Assembly (NCBI GenBank): GCA_046349035.1
Contig: JAXMDC010000002.1
Coordinates: forward strand, 310,001-374,000
Direction of reading: 5' to 3'
DNA length: 64,000 nucleotides
Source: JAXMDC01 sp046349035
GTDB taxonomy: Bacteria > Pseudomonadota > Alphaproteobacteria > Rhizobiales > Kaistiaceae
The position numbers were made by a program, and so were the translations under genes. Every line of letters begins with the position of its first letter. The stretch's first letter is position 1. Under the pieces are notes generated by a model. The model saw only the letters and a list, made by a program, of their open reading frames with translations. It ran no database searches and was not told the DNA's origin. Of this stretch, positions 14,876-22,972 are shown in pieces.

Positions 14876-15658
14876 TCAGCGCGTCGGGCCGTCGCCGTGC
14901 GCGTTCAGTGCCGCCATCGCTTTGCCGACGAAGGCGTAGACCTCGGCGGAAAAGGGCATGTGCTGCGCCATTTCCGGTTTGGCGAAACCCTCGCGATAGA
15001 CCGCCTGCACGGATTGGGTGAGGGCGGGATCGCCGCGTGTGAACTGGCCGGCAAGAGCCTGCCAGCGTCGGGCGAGATCGAGCGCCGCAGGCGCAGCGGG
15101 ATCGCTGCCGAGGAGGGCCTCCGCTTCGCCGATCAAAGCCGTCCACTGCGCGCCGACGCGGGCCTGGTCGGCGGCCGTCCAGCCGGGATGCAGGGCCTTC
15201 ACGCGGCCCGGGTCGGTGTGCTTGGCGACAAGTGCGCTGAGCTCGGGCGATGGCTTGAACTCGGACATGTTGGTCTCCCTGATGATGGCGACGAGCTCTT
15301 CGATACCGGGCGGCTCGGAACGGCCGATGCGGCGGCGCGCGCGGCGGATGGCGGCGAGCGCGCTGTCGATGCGATCGCGCTGCTGCTCCAGGGCGGATGC
15401 CTGCGCCTCCAGAAGCCGGTCGAGGTCGATCCGCCGGCCGTTCAGCAGCGCGGCGATCTGCGACAGTTTCAGGCCGAGCCGTTTCAGCGCGACGATCTGG
15501 TGGAGCCTGGCGATCTCGGCATCGCCGTAGACCCGCCAGCCGGCAGCGCTGCGCGGCGGCCGCAGCAGCCCGCGCTGCTCGAAAACGCGAAGCGCCCGCA
15601 CCGTAAGGCCGAGCCGGGTGGCGGTCGCCGCCGCTGTGTCGCCGTTTCCGGTTGTCAT
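14876..15658 (-). CDS. MerR-family regulator with TipAS-type ligand domain
   Basis: A 260-residue protein. The MerR HTH is clear: TATRLGLTVRALRVFEQRGL then PPRSAAGWRVYGDAEIARL, and a dimerisation coiled coil spans about residues 75-115. The C-terminal part (PELSALVAKHTDP onwards, about 135-255) resembles the TipAS antibiotic-recognition domain, a helical globin-like fold. Regulators of this type sense small drugs and activate efflux or binding proteins. The start codon is preceded by an interrupted dyad at 15680-15696, so autoregulation is likely. No obvious target gene is adjacent; the divergent neighbour encodes DUF2161. Confidence 0.88.
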   Translation of the reverse strand: MTTGNGDTAAATATRLGLTVRALRVFEQRGLLRPPRSAAGWRVYGDAEIARLHQIVALKRLGLKLSQIAALLNGRRIDLDRLLEAQASALEQQRDRIDSALAAIRRARRRIGRSEPPGIEELVAIIRETNMSEFKPSPELSALVAKHTDPGRVKALHPGWTAADQARVGAQWTALIGEAEALLGSDPAAPAALDLARRWQALAGQFTRGDPALTQSVQAVYREGFAKPEMAQHMPFSAEVYAFVGKAMAALNAHGDGPTR

Positions 15659-15679
15659 GGTATCAGCCTAGACTCGGAC

Positions 15680-15696
15680 CTTGGGTACGGCTCAAG
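15680..15696. promoter_or_regulatory. Dyad upstream of the merR-type gene
   Basis: CTTGGGTACGGCTCAAG forms CTTGRG-N5-CTCAAG, a near-perfect dyad 22 bases before the regulator start. This is the usual MerR operator position. Assignment is by location. Confidence 0.55.
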
Positions 15697-15795
15697 CGGA
15701 AACGCCCTCCGCCGTTTGCCGATCTTTAAGCCCGCCACCGGCAGAGTCATCGGCCGCGCGGCGAGGTCCGCGCGGCGCAACGGACGAACGCATCC

Positions 15796-16569
15796 ATGTC
15801 GGCTTCGATTGCCGTCTCATCCGCCGAAAGCCAGCCGCCGGCGCGCCGCAAACGCCGCGCGCGTGTCCGCGACACTCCGCCGACGGAAGCCCCCGTCACG
15901 GTCGCCCCGGACTCCGAGACCGCTCTCTACCCGCCGGTGAAGCGCTTCCTGGAAGGCCTCGGCTTTGCGGTGAAGGGCGAGGTCGGCGGCTGCGATGTCC
16001 TGGCGCTCCGCGACGGCGAGCCGCCGCTCCTCGTCGTCTGCGAACTGAAGCGCGCCTTCAACCTCGAACTGCTGCTGCAGGCGGTCGACCGCGCCAAGGC
16101 CGCCGACGAGGTTTGGTTGGCGGCGCCGCTCTCCGCGAACGGCCGTGGGCGCGACAGCGACAGGCGCTTTCGCCAGCTCTGCCGCCGCCTCGGCTTCGGC
16201 ATGCTCGCCGTCACCCGGCGCGGCGGGGTCGAGATCCTTGTCAGCCCCGACGCCCCGGCGCCGCGGCGCGATGCGAAGAAGCGCTCGCGACTCCTCGCCG
16301 AGCACAACCGTCGTCGTGGCGACCCCGTCGCTGGCGGCGGCTCTCGCGCGCCGATCATGACCGCCTACCGTCAGCGGGCGCTCGCCTGCGCCGCGGCGAT
16401 GGCCGGCGGTCCGCAGCGTCCGCGCGACCTCAAGGCCTTAGCCGACGATGCCCCCGGCATCCTCCGCAACAACGTCTACGGCTGGTTCGAGCGTATCGAG
16501 CGGGGGATCTACGCGCTGACCGACGCCGGCCGCGCAGCGCTCATCCGCTGGCCCCAGGCCGTGGGCTGA
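15796..16569 (+). CDS. DUF2161 PD-(D/E)xK phosphodiesterase-superfamily protein
   Basis: A 257-residue protein. The core YPPVKRFLEGLGFAVKGEVG, then CDVLAL, then LLVVCELKRAFNLELLLQAV is the DUF2161 signature, with Asp and ExK residues in the nuclease-fold positions. The QAVDR helix follows, then DEVWLAAPLS. The C-terminus (QRPRDLKALADDAPGILRNN) looks like a winged-helix DNA-binding domain. The family is conserved in Alphaproteobacteria and has no assigned role; a nuclease acting on DNA is plausible. An N-terminal Arg/Pro-rich stretch of about 40 residues is probably disordered. Confidence 0.88.
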   Translation: MSASIAVSSAESQPPARRKRRARVRDTPPTEAPVTVAPDSETALYPPVKRFLEGLGFAVKGEVGGCDVLALRDGEPPLLVVCELKRAFNLELLLQAVDRAKAADEVWLAAPLSANGRGRDSDRRFRQLCRRLGFGMLAVTRRGGVEILVSPDAPAPRRDAKKRSRLLAEHNRRRGDPVAGGGSRAPIMTAYRQRALACAAAMAGGPQRPRDLKALADDAPGILRNNVYGWFERIERGIYALTDAGRAALIRWPQAVG

Positions 16570-16710
16570 CCGTTCGGGCCGCCGGCGCTGCAGCCCCTAA
16601 TCGTTGCCGGCGCCGCAGCCAGGCGACCCGTCGTCTCCCATCCAAGGATGTGGTAGGCTGCTGCGGCAACTGATGCGCGACGAGCGCAGCCGGGAAGGGG
16701 AGGAAGTTTT

Positions 16711-17043
16711 ATGCAGAGCACCATCGTCGGCGTCGCCGCTGCAATCGTCGCAGTCGCCACCGCGGGCGCCGTGGCTCAAATCCCGATGCCGCACGTGAAG
16801 TCGGGTCAGCCGCTGGTCATCCGTGTCGCCTTCAATTGCCAGACCCACATCCCGCCGCGCCTCGACGGTTCAGCGTCGCACGGCACGCTCACCACCCGTT
16901 TGGGGAAGGGCAATCACTGCGGCAACGCCAACGAGCCGCACAACGAACTGATCTACACCTCGGAGCCGGGCTTCAAGGGAGCCGATGGCGTGAACTTCTT
17001 CCTCGACGGCCAGATGCGGTCGTTCCCGGTGATCGTCGACTAG
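16711..17043 (+). CDS. Small secreted beta-rich protein
   Basis: A 110-residue product with a signal peptide (GVAAAIVAVATAGAVAQ). The mature part contains two Cys (NCQT, NHCG) and a motif HGTLTTRLGKGNHCGNANEP followed by YTSEPGFKGADGVNFFLDG. The xSxPGFxGxDxxxFF pattern is that of cadherin-like/Ig-like single modules and echoes the protein at 8731-9114. GGGGAGGAAG precedes the ATG. Function unknown; likely periplasmic. Confidence 0.7.
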   Translation: MQSTIVGVAAAIVAVATAGAVAQIPMPHVKSGQPLVIRVAFNCQTHIPPRLDGSASHGTLTTRLGKGNHCGNANEPHNELIYTSEPGFKGADGVNFFLDGQMRSFPVIVD

Positions 17044-17308
17044 AGCCCCGCGGCTGCACCGTTGCCTGGGGCGGTTCGCTCAAAGACGCTCATACGTAGG
17101 TAAGACCAGCCGCTCGCTACGCCCAATAAGTGTCGCCGGCCTGCCACAATTGCCCTATTTCCGCCTCCGCAGTCTGTGGACGACGGTGACACAGGTGCCG
17201 GCCCCTCGTCGCAATTGATAAAGGTGGCCGCGAGGGTTGGCTGACGGCGATTCTCGCTGTCCCCTCGATGAGACCGGCCGCTCGGCCGGGTGATGCGGGA
17301 GAGATTTC

Positions 17309-18193
17309 ATGAAAGCGGTTTTGTTGGGGGGCGCGCTGCTCGGCGCGCTGACCGCGACTGCGTCTGCGGCCGATTTCGGCCGGGCCGCGGTCGGTCAGGC
17401 TATTGCGCCGGTGAGCGGCTACACCAGCCTGTATATCGGCACGACACGGTGGGATAACGAAGACCTCGACAGCGAGACAGCTCACCTCTTTGGCGGCGAC
17501 AGCCGTGTCTCGGTGTGGGTCGGCCAGTCGGTGACGCTACAGTTCGACGTCGAGGCCGAGGCGACCAGCAACGGCTTCGACGATTGCTGCTACGACGGCG
17601 ATCATCGCGTCCATGCGGTTGGCGGGGTTCACGCCTCCTGGCGCGACGGCGCTTCGCTGCTCGGTGTTTTCGCGGGAGCGCTGGGGGCATCGGTCCTGGA
17701 CACCGGCGACGATGCGGCCGTTATGCAGACCTTCGCCGGGCTCGAAGGCCAGTGGTATCTCGGCAACCTCACCCTCTACGCCCAGGCCGGCGGCACCTGG
17801 GTGACCGATGTCGACAGTTACGGCCAGGATCTGTGGTTCCTGCGCGGTGTGGCGCGCTATTTCCTGTCGGCCAACGACAAGGTGCAGATTGAGGCGATGT
17901 ACGGCCAGGGCAAGTTTACCGGCGTCGGCGACGGCGACGCGGCGCGAGCCTGGACCTGGGGCGCATCCTACGAGCACCGCTTCAACGGGCCGTTCTCGAT
18001 GTTTGTCGAATATGCGGGCCTCCACAACTGGAACCCCACCAGCGACGCCTACTTTGTCAGGGAGCACCAGGTGATGCTCGGGGCCCGGGTCAACTTCGGC
18101 GCCGGCACGCTGGTCGAGAACGACCGGCGCGGTGCCAGCCTCGACCTGCCGAAGCTCGCCCGCCTGATGAGCTGGAACTACTGGAACGAATAG
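17309..18193 (+). CDS. Outer-membrane beta-barrel (porin-like) protein
   Basis: A 294-residue protein with a signal peptide (LLGGALLGALTATASA). Alternating hydrophobic strands rich in Tyr, Trp and Gly follow (GYTSLYIGTTRW, LQFDVEAEATSN, GQWYLGNLTLYAQAGGTWV, YEHRFNGPFSMFVEYAGLHN, EHQVMLGARVNFGAGTL). The fold resembles an 8-12-strand barrel. It does not end in Phe but in a short tail, so it is not a classical trimeric porin. Two adjacent Cys (DDCCYD) are unusual for a barrel. GGGAGAG precedes the ATG and a strong terminator follows. Likely a surface or adhesion-type OMP. Confidence 0.75.
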   Translation: MKAVLLGGALLGALTATASAADFGRAAVGQAIAPVSGYTSLYIGTTRWDNEDLDSETAHLFGGDSRVSVWVGQSVTLQFDVEAEATSNGFDDCCYDGDHRVHAVGGVHASWRDGASLLGVFAGALGASVLDTGDDAAVMQTFAGLEGQWYLGNLTLYAQAGGTWVTDVDSYGQDLWFLRGVARYFLSANDKVQIEAMYGQGKFTGVGDGDAARAWTWGASYEHRFNGPFSMFVEYAGLHNWNPTSDAYFVREHQVMLGARVNFGAGTLVENDRRGASLDLPKLARLMSWNYWNE

Positions 18194-18218
18194 TCCGCCT
18201 CTTCCGCGGATCGCGACG

Positions 18219-18242
18219 CGAGGGGCCCTGCGGGGCCCCTCG
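18219..18242 (+). terminator. Terminator-like hairpin after the beta-barrel gene
   Basis: CGAGGGGCCC (18219-18228) pairs perfectly with GGGCCCCTCG (18233-18242) around a TGCG loop, 25 bases after the stop codon. The T tract is short (GTTT). Confidence 0.7.
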
Positions 18243-18429
18243 GCGTTTGCGGCGGTCAGTCGGCCTTGGCGAGTTCTCCGAAACCGGCGATGAGGGCGCC
18301 GCTGAACGGCTCGCCCGCCCGGTGGATAACCTGTGGATAACTCGCCGCGCCGGCTCCTCCGCGAGGGCCCGGTTGGTGCCGGTCCGCGGCTGGGCTATGC
18401 CTAGAGCCGAAGCATTCGGAGTCCGCACC

Positions 18430-19203
18430 GTGAGCGCACGCCTGTTGATAACTGCTGTTGCCGTTCTGCCCGCCGCGTTGCTCGGCGCCTCGGCCGCTGT
18501 CGCGCAGATCGAGCCCCCGGCGGCGCTGCTGGAGCCGGTACCCGTGCCCGAGGCGCCGGCCAAGCCGGCCGAGGCAGCGGCCGAAAAACCCGCACCGGAG
18601 AAGCCGGCCGCGACGTCGCCTGCGCCCGCCGCTGGCACGCGGGCGAGGGCTCCCGCGCCGGCGGCCGGTCCTGCTGGCGCTGCCACGGCAAACGCGTCGC
18701 CCGCGGCGACAAACAACCCCGCACCCGCCGCCGGCTCAGCCGCGGCGCGCTCGGCCGCCTCGGTGAACGGCACCTGGACCGGCGTCGAGACCCAGCTCGG
18801 CCGCACCTCCTCCTATCCCGTCAAGATCATCATCACCGATGTCGGCGCCGCCACCGACTATCCCGAGCAGCATTGCGCCGGGAAGCTGACGCGGATCGGC
18901 ACGAACGGCCGCTATACCGTCTACGCCGAGAAGATCACCGTCGGCGCCTACGACCCGGTTAAGGATGCCGGCTGCATCGACGGTGTGGTGACGCTGTCGC
19001 GCGCCGGCGCCGACCTTGCCGTCGGCTGGGTCGGTGTGGTCGAGAACCAGGTGATCGTCGCCTCCGGCATCTTGAGCCAGCGCACCACGGTCGCCGGCCG
19101 TCCGCCCGCCGGCGCGGTTGTTGCGCGTCCGGCTGCCGCTGGCGCGGCGCCATCGCCGCCGGCTCCCGTCGCCGCCCGCCCGCCGCCCGCCCCGAAGCCC
19201 TAG
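18430..19203 (+). CDS. Exported Pro/Ala-rich protein with a C-terminal Cys-bearing domain
   Basis: The GTG start at 18430 is chosen because CGGAG lies eight bases before it and a signal peptide begins directly (LLITAVAVLPAALLGASAAV), giving 257 aa. Residues of about 30-110 are Ala/Pro/Glu-rich and disordered. A folded part (VNGTWTGVETQLGRTSSYPV to GILSQRTT) has two Cys (EQHCAG and AGCIDG) and resembles small beta-barrel secreted domains. It ends in another Ala/Pro tail. No family is recognised. The design suggests a periplasmic spacer protein. Confidence 0.65.
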   Translation: MSARLLITAVAVLPAALLGASAAVAQIEPPAALLEPVPVPEAPAKPAEAAAEKPAPEKPAATSPAPAAGTRARAPAPAAGPAGAATANASPAATNNPAPAAGSAAARSAASVNGTWTGVETQLGRTSSYPVKIIITDVGAATDYPEQHCAGKLTRIGTNGRYTVYAEKITVGAYDPVKDAGCIDGVVTLSRAGADLAVGWVGVVENQVIVASGILSQRTTVAGRPPAGAVVARPAAAGAAPSPPAPVAARPPPAPKP

Positions 19204-19215
19204 GGGGAAGGGCGC

Positions 19216-19761
19216 CTAGAACCCGCGCCAGCGCCCGCCATAGAGGCGCGAAGCCGCCGCACGCTTCTGCCAATTGGCCTCATACGCCTTTGCCAGCGCC
19301 GGGTCGTTCTTCACGATAAGGACGTTCTCTGCGTTCGCCTTTTGCGCCGCGGTGGTGAAGTTGAAGCTGCCGGTGATGACGACGCGCCCGTCGATCACCA
19401 TCACCTTGTTGTGAGCGATCTCTACCTTGTCGTCGATCAGCGGAACCATGCCGCGTTGCGCGAAGAAGGTGGCGGCGACGTGGTCCTGCGTCTCGTTGGT
19501 GCGGTCCATGATGATCCGCACGGCGACGCCGCGTTTGTGAGCCGAGTCGATTGCCTTCATCAGCGGCGTGGAGGTGAAGCTGAAGGCCTGGATCAGCAAG
19601 CTCGACTTCGCCGCGTCGATCTCCGCGACGATCTTGCCGGTGCAGTCCTCACCCGGCGTGAAGCAGACGGCGATGTCGGGCGCGGTTGCCGCTCCTTCGG
19701 CGACGGCGACGGTGGAAACAGCCAGGGCGACGAGTGACGCGACAGCAGATCGGATTCGCAT
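19216..19761 (-). CDS. Secreted phospholipase D-fold nuclease (Nuc/YhcM-like)
   Basis: About 181 residues from the ATG at 19761; an upstream ATG at 19776 is also open. A signal peptide (VASLVALAVSTVAVAEG) is followed by one PLD domain with the single HKD motif HNKVMVIDGRVVITGSFNFT near the C-terminus. One HKD motif and this size match bacterial Nuc-type endonucleases that work as dimers. CFTPGEDCTGKIV near the N-terminus offers two Cys. It probably degrades DNA or phosphodiesters in the periplasm or outside the cell. Confidence 0.88.
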   Translation of the reverse strand: MRIRSAVASLVALAVSTVAVAEGAATAPDIAVCFTPGEDCTGKIVAEIDAAKSSLLIQAFSFTSTPLMKAIDSAHKRGVAVRIIMDRTNETQDHVAATFFAQRGMVPLIDDKVEIAHNKVMVIDGRVVITGSFNFTTAAQKANAENVLIVKNDPALAKAYEANWQKRAAASRLYGGRWRGF

Positions 19762-19888
19762 AATGCACCCTAACACGATCGCAAGCGGCTGCGACTATTG
19801 GCGCAGTTGAGGCCGATCAATGCGAGAGGGCCGGCGATGGAGCATGGATAATCACGGAAGTGCCCCCAACTAGCTCTGGAGAAGCCTC

Positions 19889-20209
19889 ATGAGCCTCAAG
19901 CTGAAGGTTCTCGCTCCGCTCGCGATCCTCGCCGCGCTGGCCACCCCGGTCCTGGCGCAACAGCCTGCAGCTAAGCCTGCCGGGCCGCTCGGCGGCATCG
20001 CGGCAATGAAGCAGCCGATCTCGCTGTCCACCATGCTGATGGTGGTGCTCGGCCTGTCGGACTTCGAGTCGCAGATCGTCCACGATCGCTGCAACGCGAT
20101 CCAGGCCGATCCCAAGGCTGCCGTCGACGACAAGGACACCTGTGCGCTGTTCCATATCGCCGAAATCATGATGCCGCGCACCAGCGGCAATGAAGAGGCC
20201 AAGAACTAG
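19889..20209 (+). CDS. Small exported protein, unknown family
   Basis: A 106-residue product with a signal peptide (LKVLAPLAILAALATPVLAQ). The mature part is helical, with FESQIVHDRCNAIQADPKAA and KDTCALFHIAEIMM, two Cys that could pair. No known domain recognised. GGAGAAG lies about six bases before the ATG. A GC-rich hairpin follows at 20225-20258, then a Sel1-repeat gene on the same strand. Confidence 0.65.
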   Translation: MSLKLKVLAPLAILAALATPVLAQQPAAKPAGPLGGIAAMKQPISLSTMLMVVLGLSDFESQIVHDRCNAIQADPKAAVDDKDTCALFHIAEIMMPRTSGNEEAKN

Positions 20210-20224
20210 GCCGCCTTCGCCTTG

Positions 20225-20258
20225 GCCCCTCGGGCCGTTTGGTCGGCCCGGGGGCCAC
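20225..20258 (+). terminator. GC-rich hairpin between two genes
   Basis: GGCCCCTCGGGCC pairs with GGCCCGGGGGCC across a short loop. There is no T tract, so it may be an attenuating or processing hairpin rather than a complete terminator. Confidence 0.45.
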
Positions 20259-20273
20259 AGGGAAACAGAAGCC

Positions 20274-21092
20274 ATGCATCCGATTGCGCCGGCGGCTCGC
20301 ATGCGCGGAGCGGCCGTTCTTGTCCTGACGGCGGCGCTGTTCGTGCCGGCCGTCGCTATTGCCGGCCCGCTGGAGGACGGCGTTACCGCCTACAAGCGCG
20401 GCGACTACACCGCCGCTATTGAGCTACTGCGGCCGCTGGCCGAGTCCGGTGTCGCCGCGGCGCAGCGCCAGTTGGCCGCCGCCTATGACGACGGCAAGGG
20501 CGTTCCTCGTGACTATGTCGCGGCGGCCGGCTGGTACGAGAAGGCCGCGCGTCAGGGCGATGCTGCGGCCGCGACCACCCTCGGCGTCCGCTACGAGGAC
20601 GGCCCAGGCGTCAAGATCGATCTTGGCGAAGCCGCCAAGTGGTACCGGGTCGCCGCCGATCTCGGCTCTGCCGACGCGCAGATTCATCTCGCCCAGCTCT
20701 ACGACGCCGGCAAGGGCGTCCCCCGCGACTACGTCGAGGGCGCGCGGCTGTATGGCCTGGCCGCCGAGCAGGGCAATGCCCGCGCCGCGGCCGTGCTCGG
20801 CGTCCGCTACAAATACGGCCTCGGCGTGCCCCAGGATATTGCGCTCGGCATCAAGTGGGAGACGATCGCCGCCGACCACGGCCTCGCCGCGGCGCAATAC
20901 AGCCTCGGCACCGCCTATGTCGCCGGCCTCGGGGTCGGCAAGGATCTGGTCGAGGCTTTCAAGTGGCTGAGCCTCGCCGCCGCACAGGGCGATGACGTCG
21001 CCATGCAGGCCCGTGCCGCGGTGGCCGAAGGTCTCACCGCCGAGCAATTGGCCGAGGCGGAACGGCGCGTCTCCACCTGGACGCGGAAATAG
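20274..21092 (+). CDS. Exported Sel1-repeat protein
   Basis: The ATG at 20274 gives 272 aa with a signal peptide (RGAAVLVLTAALFVPAVAIA). Sel1-like (TPR-type) repeats follow: AQRQLAAAYDDGKGVPRDYV, AATTLGVRYEDGPGV, AQIHLAQLYDAGKGVPRDYV, AAVLGVRYKYGLGVPQDI, AQYSLGTAYVAGLGV. About six units form a right-handed helical scaffold for protein-protein contacts in the periplasm. The partner is unknown. A frame-compatible upstream ATG (20190) is rejected because it precedes the signal peptide by 28 residues and overlaps the previous gene. Confidence 0.9.
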   Translation: MHPIAPAARMRGAAVLVLTAALFVPAVAIAGPLEDGVTAYKRGDYTAAIELLRPLAESGVAAAQRQLAAAYDDGKGVPRDYVAAAGWYEKAARQGDAAAATTLGVRYEDGPGVKIDLGEAAKWYRVAADLGSADAQIHLAQLYDAGKGVPRDYVEGARLYGLAAEQGNARAAAVLGVRYKYGLGVPQDIALGIKWETIAADHGLAAAQYSLGTAYVAGLGVGKDLVEAFKWLSLAAAQGDDVAMQARAAVAEGLTAEQLAEAERRVSTWTRK

Positions 21093-21145
21093 CCAGAAGC
21101 AGCCGCAATCGCATCGCGGATGTTCATCGATCCAGCTCTTGCGAG

Positions 21146-21170
21146 ATCCAATATATCTGTTATTCTGGAT
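21146..21170. promoter_or_regulatory. Dyad before the ArsR-type gene at 21173
   Basis: ATCCA at 21146-21150 and TGGAT at 21166-21170 are inverted around an A+T-rich core (ATATATCTGTTATTC). It ends two bases before the arsR start, so it is a likely autoregulatory operator overlapping the promoter. Confidence 0.55.
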
Positions 21171-21172
21171 TT

Positions 21173-21565
21173 ATGGATGAGACAGATGCCCTGGCTTGCC
21201 TCGCCGCCCTTTCGCAGCCGACCCGGCTGAAGGCCTTTCGCCATCTGGTGATGTGCGAGCCGGAGGGGATAGCTGCGGGCGAGATCGCCCGCCTGGTCGA
21301 CGTTCCGCAGAACACCATGTCGACCCACCTCGCGATCATGGCGCAATGCGGGCTGGTGCGTAGCGAGCGCCGCTCCCGCTCGATCCTCTACCGGGCCAAT
21401 CTCGGCCGTTTCCGGTCCCTGGCGGTCTTTCTGCTGCAGGATTGTTGCGCCGGGCGGCCGGATGTCTGCGCGCCGGTGATGGCCGGGATCGCGCCCAGTT
21501 GCCAGCCCGCCTCCGGCGCCAAGAAAACCGCCGCGGCCCGCCAGCTGCAGAGGGCGTCCCGCTAA
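21173..21565 (+). CDS. ArsR-family regulator with Cys-rich C-terminus
   Basis: A 130-residue protein. CLAALSQPTRLKAFRHLVMC and the HTH VPQNTMSTHLAIMAQCGLV are typical of arsenic-type ArsR (arsR/aioR group). The C-terminal DCCAGRPDVCAP provides three Cys. Similar Cys triplets near the C-terminus bind As(III) in some ArsR proteins, so metalloid sensing is plausible. It is followed after 36 bases by an ATP-grasp-like gene, and no arsB, arsC or acr3 is nearby. That pairing is unusual. Confidence 0.88.
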   Translation: MDETDALACLAALSQPTRLKAFRHLVMCEPEGIAAGEIARLVDVPQNTMSTHLAIMAQCGLVRSERRSRSILYRANLGRFRSLAVFLLQDCCAGRPDVCAPVMAGIAPSCQPASGAKKTAAARQLQRASR

Positions 21566-21601
21566 GCGCCGGCGAAGCAGCCGCACCCAGGAGGGAGCAT
21601 C

Positions 21602-22972
21602 ATGCAGGACATCGAACGCCTCAATGCCGACTGCACCTGCATCACCCTCGACCGCGATGCTCTGCGACGTGCGCTCGCCGAAGTGTTGGGCGATCGGCGC
21701 CTCGCCGACGATCTCGCCACCACCCATCCGCATTTGATCTCCGCCCAGCCGCTCTTCCTCAGCGGCCTGCATGCGCGCGAGATGCAGGCGATCGTCTCGG
21801 CGATCGAGACGGTGGCGCGGCTACCGGCCTACCGGCAAGCGATCGGCGCTCGTGTGCCCGACATTGCCAAGGACGCGCCGGGACCGCTCGGCGTCTTCAT
21901 GGGCTACGACTTCCATCTGTCGGCCGACGGTCCGCGCCTCATCGAAATCAACACCAATGCCGGCGGGGCGCTGATCAACGCCTACCTGCTGGCGGCCCAG
22001 CAGGCGTGCTGCTCCGATATGGCCGTCGCCCGGGCGACCGGCGGCGACGTCACCGCACTGTTCGAGAGTTTCCTCCAAGCGTTTCGCTCCGAATGGCGCC
22101 TCCACAACCGGGCAGGGGAGCCGAGGCGCGTCGCGATCGTCGATGACGCGCCAGGCGGGCAGTATCTCTACCCGGAGTTCCTCCTCTTCCAGCGCCTCTT
22201 TGAGGCGCGTGGCATCGCTGCCGTGATCGCCGCGCCCGAAGATCTCGACTACCGGGACGGCGTCCTGCTGCACGGCGGTCTCCCCGTCGATCTTGTCTAT
22301 AACCGCCTGACCGATTTCGACCTCTCCGACCCCCGCCACGCTGCCTTGCGCGAAGCCTATCGGTCGAGAGCGGCGGTCGTGACTCCCAGTCCCTGGGCCC
22401 ACGCCTACTTCGCCGACAAGCGCAACCTGACCCTTCTCTCCGACCCGGCTGCTCTGGCGGAGTGGGGCGTTCCGGCGCCGCTTCGCGCGACGCTGGCGCG
22501 CGGTATCCCGCGGACCGTTGTTGTTACCGAACAGAATGCCGAGGATCTCTGGGCGAAGCGCGACGAACTGTTCTTCAAGCCGAGCACCGGCTACGGCGGC
22601 AAGGCCGCCTATCGCGGCGACAAGCTGACTCGAAAGACCTGGGCCGGCATCCTCACGGGCAGCTACGTCGCCCAGGCGCTGGTGCCGCCGAGCGACCGGG
22701 CCGTCGCCATCGACGGCGGGGTCGCCCGCCTGAAGACCGACCTTCGCTGCTACACGTATGCCGGAAGGGTGCAGCTGATCGCCGCCCGTCTCTACAGCGG
22801 GCAGACCACCAACTTCCGTACGCCAGGCGGCGGCTTCGCTCCGGTGTTCGTCAGCGACGATCCGTCCGACTGTGCGCCGCACCTCGGCGGCCGTTGCGGC
22901 GAGCCGCTGCCTCTTCCGGCGGAACTGGAAAGCGCGCCGCGGCTCGACGCCCTCGCCACCGCCGGACTTTAG
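21602..22972 (+). CDS. ATP-grasp-like ligase under ArsR control
   Basis: A 456-residue protein. LGVFMGYDFHLSADGPRLIE, then INTNAGGALINAYL, supplies the E-x-N-x-N metal-binding pattern seen in ATP-grasp ligases such as glutathione synthetase-type enzymes. Later segments ELFFKPSTGYGGKAAYRGDK (a Lys and Gly-rich loop) and VARLKTDLRCYTYAGRVQLI fit nucleotide binding. The motif order hints at a permuted or divergent ATP-grasp. Substrate unknown; with a Cys-bearing ArsR upstream, a thiol-peptide or metalloid-linked product is possible (inference). AGGAGGGAG precedes the ATG. It ends tail-to-tail with the caspase gene, overlapping four bases. Confidence 0.7.
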   Translation: MQDIERLNADCTCITLDRDALRRALAEVLGDRRLADDLATTHPHLISAQPLFLSGLHAREMQAIVSAIETVARLPAYRQAIGARVPDIAKDAPGPLGVFMGYDFHLSADGPRLIEINTNAGGALINAYLLAAQQACCSDMAVARATGGDVTALFESFLQAFRSEWRLHNRAGEPRRVAIVDDAPGGQYLYPEFLLFQRLFEARGIAAVIAAPEDLDYRDGVLLHGGLPVDLVYNRLTDFDLSDPRHAALREAYRSRAAVVTPSPWAHAYFADKRNLTLLSDPAALAEWGVPAPLRATLARGIPRTVVVTEQNAEDLWAKRDELFFKPSTGYGGKAAYRGDKLTRKTWAGILTGSYVAQALVPPSDRAVAIDGGVARLKTDLRCYTYAGRVQLIAARLYSGQTTNFRTPGGGFAPVFVSDDPSDCAPHLGGRCGEPLPLPAELESAPRLDALATAGL

